NCBI GenBank assembly: GCA_019635415.1
Contig: JAHBZN010000002.1
Span: 1,116,001-1,180,000 of the forward strand
Direction: 5' to 3'
Length of the DNA stretch: 64,000 bases
Source: Ramlibacter sp.
Lineage (GTDB): Bacteria; Pseudomonadota; Gammaproteobacteria; Burkholderiales; Burkholderiaceae_C
How positions within the stretch are numbered: position 1 is the stretch's first letter; every line of letters begins with the position of its first letter. The notes below the pieces were generated by a model. The model did not search any database, had not been told where the DNA came from, and saw only the letters and a list, made by a program, of their open reading frames with translations. Positions 28,126-36,007 of the stretch are shown in pieces. The position numbers and the translations under genes were made by a program.

Positions 28126-29247
28126 ATGAGAAAAATGCCTGTAGCCCTTGTGGCGTGGTCACAGTTTGCTCTACTTTTGATAGCAATCTGGGTGAGCCCC
28201 GATGCGGCACAGGCACAGCCGTTCCGGCCGCGCACGATCGCCCAGGGGCTGGAGCACCCCTGGGCCCTGGCTTTCCTGCCCGGCGGCCGCTTCCTGGTCA
28301 CCGAACGGCCGGGGCGCATGCGCGTGCTGGGCGCCGATGGCGCGGCCGGTGCACCGCTGGACGGGCTGCCTCGGGTCGATGCGGGGGGGCAGGGGGGCTT
28401 GCTCGACGTGGTGACCGACTCGGACTTTGCCCGCAACCGCACCCTGTATTTCTGCTTTGCCGAGCCGGGCGAGGGCGGCAACAGCACGGCGCTGGCCCGG
28501 GCGCGGCTGTCGGCCGACGATCGCCGGCTGGAGGCGGTGACAATCCTTTTCAGCCAGAAGCCCAAGGTGGCAAGCCGGGCGCATTTCGGCTGCCGCATCG
28601 TGGAGAGCCGGGACGGGACCCTGTTCCTGACGCTGGGCGAGCGCTACCAGCGCATGCAGGAGGCCCAGACGCTGGACAACCACCTGGGCAAGGTGGTGCG
28701 CATCCGCAAGGACGGCTCGGTGCCGGGGGACAACCCGTTCGTGGCCCGCGCTGGCGCGCTGCCCGAGATCTGGAGCTATGGCCACCGCAACATGCAGGGG
28801 GCCACCCTGGCGCTTGACGGCACGCTCTGGACGCACGAGCACGGCCCCCAGGGCGGTGACGAGATCAACCTTCCGCAGGCTGGCCGCAACTACGGCTGGC
28901 CCGTCATCACCTGGGGCGAGCAGTACGGCGGAGGCAAGATCGGCGAAGGCCTCACGGCGCGGCAGGGCATGGAGCAGCCTCTGCACTACTGGGTGCCGTC
29001 GATCGCTCCCTCGGGCATGGCTTTCCTGACCAGCCTCCGGTACGGGGCGGTGTTACGGGGGCAGCTGTTCGTGGGCTCGCTCAAGTTCGGCTATGTCGAC
29101 CGCATCGAGCTGGCCGGCCGCAAGGTGGTGGCCGAGCACCGCATCGAGATCGGCGAACGGGTGCGCGACGTGCGCCAGGGACCGGATGGCTTGCTCTACG
29201 TGCTGACCGACAGCGCCAACGGGCGCCTGCTGCAGTTGCAGCCCTGA
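28126..29247 (+). CDS. PQQ-dependent aldose sugar dehydrogenase (Asd/YliI type)
   Basis: 373 residues from the ATG at 28126 (GGAG upstream). A signal peptide (SQFALLLIAIWVSPDAAQAQ) precedes a six-bladed propeller of the soluble glucose/sorbosone dehydrogenase family: AQGLEHPWALAFLPGG, MRVLG, GQGGLLDVV, GHRNMQGATL, HEHGPQGGDEIN, NYGWPVITWGEQY and the C-terminal DGLLYVLTDS. It oxidises aldoses in the periplasm with PQQ. No pqq genes are in the window. The first third of the signal peptide coding sequence coincides with a copy of the dispersed element. Confidence 0.88.
   Translation: MRKMPVALVAWSQFALLLIAIWVSPDAAQAQPFRPRTIAQGLEHPWALAFLPGGRFLVTERPGRMRVLGADGAAGAPLDGLPRVDAGGQGGLLDVVTDSDFARNRTLYFCFAEPGEGGNSTALARARLSADDRRLEAVTILFSQKPKVASRAHFGCRIVESRDGTLFLTLGERYQRMQEAQTLDNHLGKVVRIRKDGSVPGDNPFVARAGALPEIWSYGHRNMQGATLALDGTLWTHEHGPQGGDEINLPQAGRNYGWPVITWGEQYGGGKIGEGLTARQGMEQPLHYWVPSIAPSGMAFLTSLRYGAVLRGQLFVGSLKFGYVDRIELAGRKVVAEHRIEIGERVRDVRQGPDGLLYVLTDSANGRLLQLQP
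28130..28184 (+). repeat. Dispersed GCTATCAAAA element, copy 6, within a signal peptide
   Basis: AAAAATGCCTGTAGCCCTTG, spacer, GCTCTACTTTTGATAGCA begins 4 bp after the start of the sugar dehydrogenase gene and is read in frame as most of its signal peptide. The left end has the canonical CTGTAGCCCTTG. Confidence 0.75.
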
Positions 29248-29261
29248 GCGCGGCCCGGGCC

Positions 29262-29912
29262 TCAGGGCTTGATCAGCCCCTTGCGCACGGCATAGCGGGT
29301 CAGGCTGGCGACGTCGCTCAGGTGCAGCCGCTCCATGATGCGCGAACGGTGCACGTCCACGGTCTTGGGGCTCAGGCCCAGCTCGAAGGCGATTTCCTTC
29401 GAGGCGCGGCCCTGGGCGATCAGCTTGAGAATCTGCACCTGCCGCTCGGTCAGCTCATCGGCCGCGGTGGGCTCGGACGGCTGCAGCAGCTTCTGCGCGA
29501 TCACGGGACTGAAGTAGCTGCCCGAGGTCATCACGCTGCGCACGGCCTGCTCCAGCTCGAACGGCGGGGCGTCCTTCATGAGGTAGCCGCAGGCGCCGCT
29601 GGCAACGGCGCGCTTGACGAAGTCCACCGTGTCGTACATCGACAGCACCAGCAGTCGGATGGCCGGCTGGCTCTCGTGCAGGTGGCTGATGGCCGCGATG
29701 CCGTCCATGCCGGGCATGGAGATGTCGGTCATCACGATGTCGGGCTTGAGGTCTTCGGCGAGCGTGACCAGCTCCTGGCCGTTGCGAGCCTCGGCAATGA
29801 CCTGCACGCCGCGGATCATCGACAGCAGGGCCTTGATGCCCGATCGCACCAGGTCATGGTCATCGGCCAGCACGATGCGCACTGGCTGAACTTCTTCCCA
29901 AGTGTGGTTCAT
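29262..29912 (-). CDS. NarL/LuxR-family response regulator
   Basis: 216 residues from the ATG at 29912, which has GGGGG at good spacing (an ATG two codons upstream overlaps that site). Receiver domain with phospho-acceptor D63 (IVMTDISMPG) and acidic LADDHD; LuxR helix-turn-helix near the C terminus (LTERQVQILKLIAQG, ELGLSPKTVDVHRSRI). It lies 38 bp downstream of the receiver-HisKA_3 kinase on the same strand, so they form a pair. DNA targets are unknown. Confidence 0.9.
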   Translation of the reverse strand: MNHTWEEVQPVRIVLADDHDLVRSGIKALLSMIRGVQVIAEARNGQELVTLAEDLKPDIVMTDISMPGMDGIAAISHLHESQPAIRLLVLSMYDTVDFVKRAVASGACGYLMKDAPPFELEQAVRSVMTSGSYFSPVIAQKLLQPSEPTAADELTERQVQILKLIAQGRASKEIAFELGLSPKTVDVHRSRIMERLHLSDVASLTRYAVRKGLIKP

Positions 29913-29950
29913 GGTCATCCCCCCTGTCAGGCTATCTGCTCGCCCGGGCG

Positions 29951-31105
29951 CTACAGCACGGCCCGGATCACGACTCCGCGGGAGGGGCGGGTGCGGACCC
30001 GCAGACGCCCTCCGGCCAGTTCGGTACGCTCCATCATGCCGTACAAGCCCACGTTGCGCTCGCTCGGCTGGCCATTGAGCACCTGGGCGGCGTCAAAGCC
30101 GACGCCGTCGTCCGCCACCACCAGGCTCAGCTGACCCTGGGGCAGAAAGCGCAGGCGCACGGCAACGCGCGATGCGCTCGCATGCCGCACGATGTTGGTC
30201 AGGGCCTCCTGCACCAGCCGCACGGCCACCGAGGCGGTTTCCCGCAGCGGCTTGGGCTCTTCCCCGCGCGAGGTGAGCTGCCATGCCAGGCCCGAGGGTT
30301 CGGCAATGCGTTGCACCGCATGCTGGACAGCGGCGGTCAGGCCCAGAAGGTCCAGCTGGGCCGGGCGCAGGGAGAACGACAGCGTCCTGACCTGCTCCAC
30401 AGCCTCCTGGGCCATCTGCATGGCGGTGTCGGTGAAGCGCTCGGCGGCCCCGGGCTCTTCGGCGCGGCGCGCGGCATGCAGGTGGATCATCATGCCGGTC
30501 AGGGTCTGGCCCAGGACGTCGTGCAGCTCGCGCGAGATCAGGGTGCGCTCGCGCTCCTGCGCCACCACCAGGCGAGCCGACAGCTGGCGCAACCGCGCAT
30601 AGGCCGCGGCCAGTTCCTTGGTCAGGCGCTCCTGCTCGAGCACGCGTGCGCGCTCGTCCATCACGCGGTCGATGATCTGCGGCAGTGTGGCGAAGCGGTC
30701 CTTGGTCAGGTAGTCCTTCGCACCGCAGCGCAGCACATGCACCGCAGCGTCCTCGCCGATGGCGCGTGTGACCACCACCAGCGGCACCGAGCAGCGTCGC
30801 GACATCAACAGCTGCAGCGCCGCGTAGGGCGAGAAGCTCGGCAGGTTGTAGTCACAAAGAATGACATCGAACGGTTCACCCAGGGCCCGCACAAACGCGT
30901 CGGCCTCGTCGACGCGGTGCAGCAGGTAGCGCCGGTCCGGGTCGGCCCGCTCCAGCGCAAGGCCCATCAACTCGGTGTCGTCGGGGTTGTCCTCGACACA
31001 CAGCAGCCGTATCTCGGGGAGAGCAGGGAGGTCGGGCACGTTGGGCAGGGGTAGAACCGGGGTGGCAGGGCGTGCCAGTGTAGACCCGGCACTTGGGCCG
31101 GGCAA
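29951..31105 (-). CDS. Cytosolic receiver-histidine kinase of the NarX/DegS (HisKA_3) type
   Basis: Up to 384 residues. The order is unusual for a sensor: an N-terminal receiver domain (about 32-150, acceptor D85 in VILCDYNLP), then a HisKA_3 dimerisation domain with H195 (LISRELHDVLGQ), then HATPase (VQEALTNIVRHA, VADDGVGF, NVGLYGMMER). There is no membrane segment, so it probably accepts a phosphoryl signal from another kinase and tunes the NarL-type regulator next to it. The start is uncertain: TTG at 31105 or GTG near 31039. Confidence 0.85.
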   Translation of the reverse strand: MPGPSAGSTLARPATPVLPLPNVPDLPALPEIRLLCVEDNPDDTELMGLALERADPDRRYLLHRVDEADAFVRALGEPFDVILCDYNLPSFSPYAALQLLMSRRCSVPLVVVTRAIGEDAAVHVLRCGAKDYLTKDRFATLPQIIDRVMDERARVLEQERLTKELAAAYARLRQLSARLVVAQERERTLISRELHDVLGQTLTGMMIHLHAARRAEEPGAAERFTDTAMQMAQEAVEQVRTLSFSLRPAQLDLLGLTAAVQHAVQRIAEPSGLAWQLTSRGEEPKPLRETASVAVRLVQEALTNIVRHASASRVAVRLRFLPQGQLSLVVADDGVGFDAAQVLNGQPSERNVGLYGMMERTELAGGRLRVRTRPSRGVVIRAVL

Positions 31106-31254
31106 GCCGGATGCGGCGGGTGCCTTGACAGTTCCACACCAGCCGCCAAACTACGCGAAGCAATGCGTTGGACGATGGCCGACGATCGTGGCCGCCAGAG
31201 CCGCGGCGTCGGGGCGAGCCGGGCCGATCCAGGACCGGCGTGACAGGGACCAGA

Positions 31255-33912
31255 ATGAAATGGACGTTTGGGCTGCGCACGGCCCTCATACTGCTTGTAC
31301 TGATTGCGGTGGTGCCGGTCTTCGGGGTGGTGATCCAGTCATCGCTCGCCGAACAGAAGCACCGGATCGAGCGCGCCGAAGCCGGCCTGCACTCCCTGGT
31401 CGATCTTGCCGCGGCCTACCAGGAGCAATTGATCGAGGGGGCCCGGCAGATGCTCACGGCAGTGGCCCATGCGCCACCGGTCTACCGCAATGACCCGCAG
31501 GACTGTGAACGGTACTTCCGCGACCTGCGGGCGCGCTATCCGCGCTACGCCAACTTCGGCCTGCTCGACACGCAGGGCCGGTTGACCTGCCGCGCGGTCG
31601 GTGACCAGCGCGAAGTCCAGGTGGCGGACCGCGGGTACTTCAAGCGCGCCGTGGGCAATGGGGAGTTTTCCATCGGCGACTACCAGGTGGGCCGCGTGAC
31701 GGGCAAGCCGTCGATCGCCTTTGCAATGCCGGTGTACCGCGAGGACCAGTCGCTGCGCGGCGTGATCTTCCTGGCGCTGGATCTGGAGAGAGCCGATGAG
31801 CAGTTGCGCAAGCTGGCCACGCCGCCGGGCACCTCGCTGTTCGTGACCGACGGGACTGGAACGGTGCTGGCGTCCACCGGCACCGAGGCGGCGGCGGTCG
31901 GTGGCTCCGTGCTGGAGCCGCTGCGCCAGGCGATGGGACTGGGCGATGCCCGGCCGCGGCTGGGCACGCGGCCGGCGGGCGACGCGGCGCACCTGTACGC
32001 GGTGCGCCGGGTGGGTCACCCCCGCGAGGGGCAGGTACTGGTGTCCGCCGCCCTGTCGCGCGCCGATGTGCTGGCGCCGACCGTGCGGCGGCTGTATCTG
32101 CAGCTGGCCGCCCTGCTGGCCATCGTGCTGCTGGGGGCCGGGGCTGCCTGGGCGTTTGGTGACCGGGTGCTGGCGGCTCCGCTCGACCGGTTGTTGCGCC
32201 GTGTGGGGGCCCTGCAGCGCGAGGAGCTGCCGCTGGATGCCCAGCCGGCGCCTCGCCGGATCCGCGAGCTCGACGAGCTGGACGAGCGCTTCAACACCAT
32301 GGCGCGCTCGTTGATCCAGCGCGCCGTGGAGCGCGACGGCGCGCTGGCCGAGATGCAGGGCCAGAAGAGCCTGCTGACCTCGGTGTTCGAAAGCCTGGCC
32401 GAAGGCGTGCTCGTGGCCGACTCGCGGGGTTACTACATCCACGTCAATGCGGCGGCCTTGCAGATCGCCCCGGGCATCCCGCTGATCAATCGGGAAAAGG
32501 ACCCGCTGGACGTGTCGGCCCGTGAGTACGGGTTTTTTCAGCTCGATGGCCGGACCCTGATGCCGGCCTGGGACCGGCCGACGGTGCGGGCCCTGCGAGG
32601 CGAGCGCGTGGACCGCCAGCGTTTCCTGTGCCGCGGGGTGTGGACCGCAGGCGTGGAGAAAATCATCCAGGCCAGTGCGCGGCCGCTGCTCGGGGCCGAT
32701 GAGGAGAGCGCGGGCTGCGTGCTGGTGCTGTCCGACATCACGGCGACCTACCGTGCAGAGGAGGCGCTGCGTGACAGCGAGCACCGCTACCGCACCCTGT
32801 TCGAGGCCAATCCGCATCCGATGTGGGTGTTCGACACCCAGACGCTGTGCTTCCTGACCGTCAACGATGCGGCGGTGAACCACTATGGCTACACGCGGGC
32901 GGAATTCCTGTCCATGTCGCTGGATGACATCCGGCCGCCGGAGGAGTTGCCGGCGCTGCATGACCATCTTGCGACGCTGGGCAGTGAGGCCGGGCGGACC
33001 CGCGTCTGGCGGCACCTGCGCAAGGACGGCGCGGTGATCCTGGTCGAAGTGTCTTCCCATGCGCTCGACTTCGACGGGCGCCCGGCGCGCATGGTGCTGG
33101 CCCACGACGTGACCGGGCGGGTGCGCGCGCGCGAGGCGCTGGAACAGCTCAATGAAACCCTGGAGCAGCGCGTGGCCGAGCGAACGCGCGACCTGGCGCT
33201 GGCCAACAAGGAACTGGAGTCGTTCTCATACTCGGTGTCGCATGACCTGCGGGCGCCGCTGCAGGTGATTGACGGCTTTGGCAAGGCGCTGCTGACCCGG
33301 CATGCGACGGAACTGGACGGCAAGGCGCAGCACTACCTGAGCCGCATCCGAGAGAACACAGGGCAGATGGCCCAGCTCATCGACGACCTGCTCTCGCTTT
33401 CCCGGGTGTCGCGCACACCGCTGCGGGTCGAACCCGTGGACCTGTCGGCGCGTGCCCAGCAGATCGCCGAAGGCCTGCGTGCCCGGTTCCCGCATCAGCA
33501 GGTGGCCGTGGACATCGAGCCGGGGTTGTCGTGCATGGGCGACGCCGGGCTGCTCTCGGTGGTGCTCGAGAACCTCATGGGCAACGCCTGGAAATTCAGC
33601 CGCGGCGTCGAGCAGCCGCGGATTCGCGTCGGCCGCCGGCCCGCCACGGGAGGGGAGGCGGTCTTCTTCGTGGCGGACAACGGCGCCGGCTTCGACATGA
33701 CCTACCGCGACAAGCTGTTCACGGCGTTCCAGCGCCTGCACTCCGACCGGGAGTTCGAGGGCACGGGCATTGGCCTGGCCACCGTGCTGCGGATCGTGAG
33801 CCGTCACGGCGGCCGTGTCGCGGCCGAGTCAGCGCCGGGGCAGGGCGCGGTTTTCGAGTTCACCCTGAAGGAGGGAACGCACCATGAACACCAGTCGCAT
33901 TCTCCTGGTTGA
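31255..33912 (+). CDS. Membrane sensor histidine kinase with Cache, HAMP and PAS domains
   Basis: 885 residues (AGGGA before the ATG). TM1 (ALILLVLIAVVPVFGVVI), a periplasmic double-Cache-like sensor (about 35-275, with NFGLLDTQGRLTC, YFKRAVGNGEFSIGDYQ, GVIFLALDLERADEQL), TM2 (LAALLAIVLLGAGAAWAF), HAMP, PAS 1 (about 370-440), PAS 2 (about 511-620), a coiled coil (LNETLEQRVAERTRDLA), HisKA with the phospho-histidine near 663 (SYSVSHDLRAPL) and a C-terminal HATPase. The catalytic half resembles kinases paired with Rcp1-type regulators, and such a regulator overlaps its 3' end by 29 bp. Confidence 0.88.
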   Translation: MKWTFGLRTALILLVLIAVVPVFGVVIQSSLAEQKHRIERAEAGLHSLVDLAAAYQEQLIEGARQMLTAVAHAPPVYRNDPQDCERYFRDLRARYPRYANFGLLDTQGRLTCRAVGDQREVQVADRGYFKRAVGNGEFSIGDYQVGRVTGKPSIAFAMPVYREDQSLRGVIFLALDLERADEQLRKLATPPGTSLFVTDGTGTVLASTGTEAAAVGGSVLEPLRQAMGLGDARPRLGTRPAGDAAHLYAVRRVGHPREGQVLVSAALSRADVLAPTVRRLYLQLAALLAIVLLGAGAAWAFGDRVLAAPLDRLLRRVGALQREELPLDAQPAPRRIRELDELDERFNTMARSLIQRAVERDGALAEMQGQKSLLTSVFESLAEGVLVADSRGYYIHVNAAALQIAPGIPLINREKDPLDVSAREYGFFQLDGRTLMPAWDRPTVRALRGERVDRQRFLCRGVWTAGVEKIIQASARPLLGADEESAGCVLVLSDITATYRAEEALRDSEHRYRTLFEANPHPMWVFDTQTLCFLTVNDAAVNHYGYTRAEFLSMSLDDIRPPEELPALHDHLATLGSEAGRTRVWRHLRKDGAVILVEVSSHALDFDGRPARMVLAHDVTGRVRAREALEQLNETLEQRVAERTRDLALANKELESFSYSVSHDLRAPLQVIDGFGKALLTRHATELDGKAQHYLSRIRENTGQMAQLIDDLLSLSRVSRTPLRVEPVDLSARAQQIAEGLRARFPHQQVAVDIEPGLSCMGDAGLLSVVLENLMGNAWKFSRGVEQPRIRVGRRPATGGEAVFFVADNGAGFDMTYRDKLFTAFQRLHSDREFEGTGIGLATVLRIVSRHGGRVAAESAPGQGAVFEFTLKEGTHHEHQSHSPG

Positions 33913-34327
33913 AGACAACCCCGATCATCAGGAGCTGACCCTGATGACGCTGGCGGAGAACAACGTCCTCAACGAGGTGGTGGTCGCGGACGATGGCCTG
34001 CAGGCGCTGGACTACCTGTTCGGCACCGGGCGCCACGAGGGGCGCGACACACGGGAGGTGCCGGCGCTGATCCTGCTGGACCTCAAGCTGCCGAAGATGG
34101 GGGGCATCGAGGTGCTCAAGCGCATCCGGGAGGACGAGCGCACCTGTCTCGTTCCCGTCGTCATCCTGACGTCCTCGAGCGAGGAGGAGGACATCGTGGC
34201 CAGCCTGCGCAATGGCGCCAACAGCTACGTGCGCAAGCCTGTGGATTTCAACCGCTTCATCGAACAGGTGCAGCGCCTGCAGGTCTACTGGCTGCTGGTC
34301 CATGAACCCCTGAAGACCGGGCCCTAG
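33884..34327 (+). CDS. Single-domain Rcp1/CheY-like response regulator
   Basis: 147 residues, only a receiver domain. Acidic pair at E10/D11 (LLVEDNPDHQEL), phospho-acceptor D66 (LILLDLKLPKMGG), T/S (VILTSSSEEED) and conserved Lys (YVRKPVDF). The loop GTGRHEGRDTRE is typical of Rcp1 partners of multi-domain kinases. It overlaps the kinase gene by 29 bp and lacks an output domain, so it probably relays phosphate to other proteins. Confidence 0.9.
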   Translation: MNTSRILLVEDNPDHQELTLMTLAENNVLNEVVVADDGLQALDYLFGTGRHEGRDTREVPALILLDLKLPKMGGIEVLKRIREDERTCLVPVVILTSSSEEEDIVASLRNGANSYVRKPVDFNRFIEQVQRLQVYWLLVHEPLKTGP

Positions 34328-34431
34328 GCAAATTCCCTAGGCCCCGGGAGCGAAGGCCCTAAGGGCCCGGGCAGCGCGCATGGTCTCATTGCCCCACGGC
34401 GCCACGGGGCGCGGCAGTACAGGGACCGACC

Positions 34432-35217
34432 ATGAACACCCAGACCCACCAACCGGCCACGGAGAATGCCATGGCCGGCTCGCAGACCTTGACCCGCACC
34501 GGCGCGCCGGCGCAGGGTGCCCGCCTGGGCGCCGTGGTCCGCTGGCTGGGGAGCCTGCTGCGCCGTCCCGCGGGCCAGACCGCGAAGGACCAGTGCGACG
34601 CCTCGACCGGCCTGTACAACCAGCCGGGCTTCCTGGTCGAGGGCGACCGGACGCTCGCGGCCTGCGCCCGGGCGCACCAGCCGGCCAGCCTCGTGGTGTT
34701 CGACTGTGCCGACCTTCATGAGCTGCGCGCCCTCTACGGCGCCGTAATCAGCCGGCGGGTCATGGCCCGCCTGATCGCCCGGCTGACCGACATTGCGGGG
34801 GAGCGGGGCCTGGTGGCGCGGACCGCTCCGACCGAATTTGCGTTGCTGCTGCCGGGCGCGGGGCGCGACAAGGCCATCGCGGCGATCCGCAGGGTGCTGG
34901 GCCGCAGCGGTTGTGTGGAGTACGACGGTGGCGACAGCGAGATCGTGGTGGTCCCGGACTTTCTGGTGGAAGTGGTCTGCCAGGACGACGGCTTGCTGGG
35001 TGCTGCGCTGGTCCGCATGCGCCGCGACCTGCGGCAGCGCCGAAGCCACGAAGCCCACCGCCAGCAGTACCTGACGCGTGAGCGTGAACGCCACTCGCGG
35101 CCGGCCAACCTGATGCCCCATTCGCCGATGCGCGAGCAGCCGGCGATGCCGCGCCGGGCCAGCGGCATGCTGGCCATGCCGGCCACCTTGCCGGTGCCCC
35201 TGGTGTACACCCGCTGA
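34432..35217 (+). CDS. Degenerate GGDEF-domain protein
   Basis: 261 residues. Residues about 55-170 follow the diguanylate cyclase pattern (DASTGLYNQPGF, SLVVFDCADLHELRALYG, then ARTAPTEFALLLPG), but the GGDEF signature is replaced by APTEF (132-136). The glycines needed for GTP binding are therefore gone and it is probably inactive as a cyclase. The C-terminal 70 residues are basic and disordered (RRDLRQRRSHEAHRQQYL). It follows the Rcp1-like regulator by 104 bp and may be its output or a nucleotide-binding receptor. Confidence 0.7.
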   Translation: MNTQTHQPATENAMAGSQTLTRTGAPAQGARLGAVVRWLGSLLRRPAGQTAKDQCDASTGLYNQPGFLVEGDRTLAACARAHQPASLVVFDCADLHELRALYGAVISRRVMARLIARLTDIAGERGLVARTAPTEFALLLPGAGRDKAIAAIRRVLGRSGCVEYDGGDSEIVVVPDFLVEVVCQDDGLLGAALVRMRRDLRQRRSHEAHRQQYLTRERERHSRPANLMPHSPMREQPAMPRRASGMLAMPATLPVPLVYTR

Positions 35218-35301
35218 AAGGGTGGCGCGGCACGCTGCCGCGCGGGCAGGCCCGGCAGGGGCTTCGGTGGCGCGCTTATGATCGGCCGCGAAGGACCCCC
35301 T

Positions 35302-35910
35302 ATGCTGCTGGACGCCGAAGATTCCCAACTTGTGCTGGTCGACTACCAGCAACGCCTGATGCCTGCCCTGCACGAGGGCGCGCAGGCGTTGGCCAACGCC
35401 GTGCGCCTGGCCCGCATCGCCCACCGGCTGGGGGTGACGGTCTGGGGCACCGAGCAGAGCCCCGACAAACTGGGCGGCAACGATCCCGAACTGCGCTCAC
35501 TGTGCAAGCGGACCCTGGCCAAGCAGCACTTTAATGCGGTGGCCGACGGGCTGGGCGAGTGGCTGCGCCCACCCGCCCGAGCGCAACAGGGTGGCAACGC
35601 GCGCAGCCTGCCCCGGCACCTGCAGAAGGCCGCGCCGCCGCCTGCGCCCGGGCCCGGCACCGTGGTGCTGGCGGGCTGCGAGGCCCATGTCTGCCTGCTT
35701 CAGACCGCGCTGGCGCTCATCGAAGAGGAGTTAGACGTCTGGGTTGTAACGGACGCCTGCGCGTCTCGCACGGAACGCAACCGGGATGCCGCCTTTGACC
35801 GCCTGGCCGGCGCGGGCGCCGAGCTGGTGACCACCGAAATGGTCGCGTTTGAATGGCTCGCATCCGCCGATCATCCGGAATTCAAGGCCGTACAGGCACT
35901 GATCAAGTAG
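35302..35910 (+). CDS. Isochorismatase-family cysteine hydrolase (YcaC-like)
   Basis: 202 residues from the ATG with AAGGA upstream; an ATG at 35278 is an alternative. The catalytic triad is visible: Asp in LVLVDYQQRLMP, Lys in LCKRTLAKQHFNA, and Cys in VVLAGCEAHVCLLQTAL, with the cis-peptide region just before that cysteine. The family hydrolyses amides or vinyl ethers such as nicotinamide or isochorismate; the substrate here cannot be told. An insert rich in Pro (PPPAPGPG) lies between Lys and Cys. No obvious operon partner. Confidence 0.85.
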   Translation: MLLDAEDSQLVLVDYQQRLMPALHEGAQALANAVRLARIAHRLGVTVWGTEQSPDKLGGNDPELRSLCKRTLAKQHFNAVADGLGEWLRPPARAQQGGNARSLPRHLQKAAPPPAPGPGTVVLAGCEAHVCLLQTALALIEEELDVWVVTDACASRTERNRDAAFDRLAGAGAELVTTEMVAFEWLASADHPEFKAVQALIK

Positions 35911-36007
35911 GCCCGGCCCGCCGGGGCGGGCCAGTCAGCTTGGAGCAAGCCCGTCATGAATAATTATGAATTCAGAAGCCATGAATTCTTGAACCTGGAG
36001 ACCGGGC

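Noticed and set aside
34324..34431. Palindromes rich in CCTAGG and GGGCCC after the Rcp1-like gene as a terminator
   Set aside because: Several short dyads compete and no T tract follows; no single structure is convincing.
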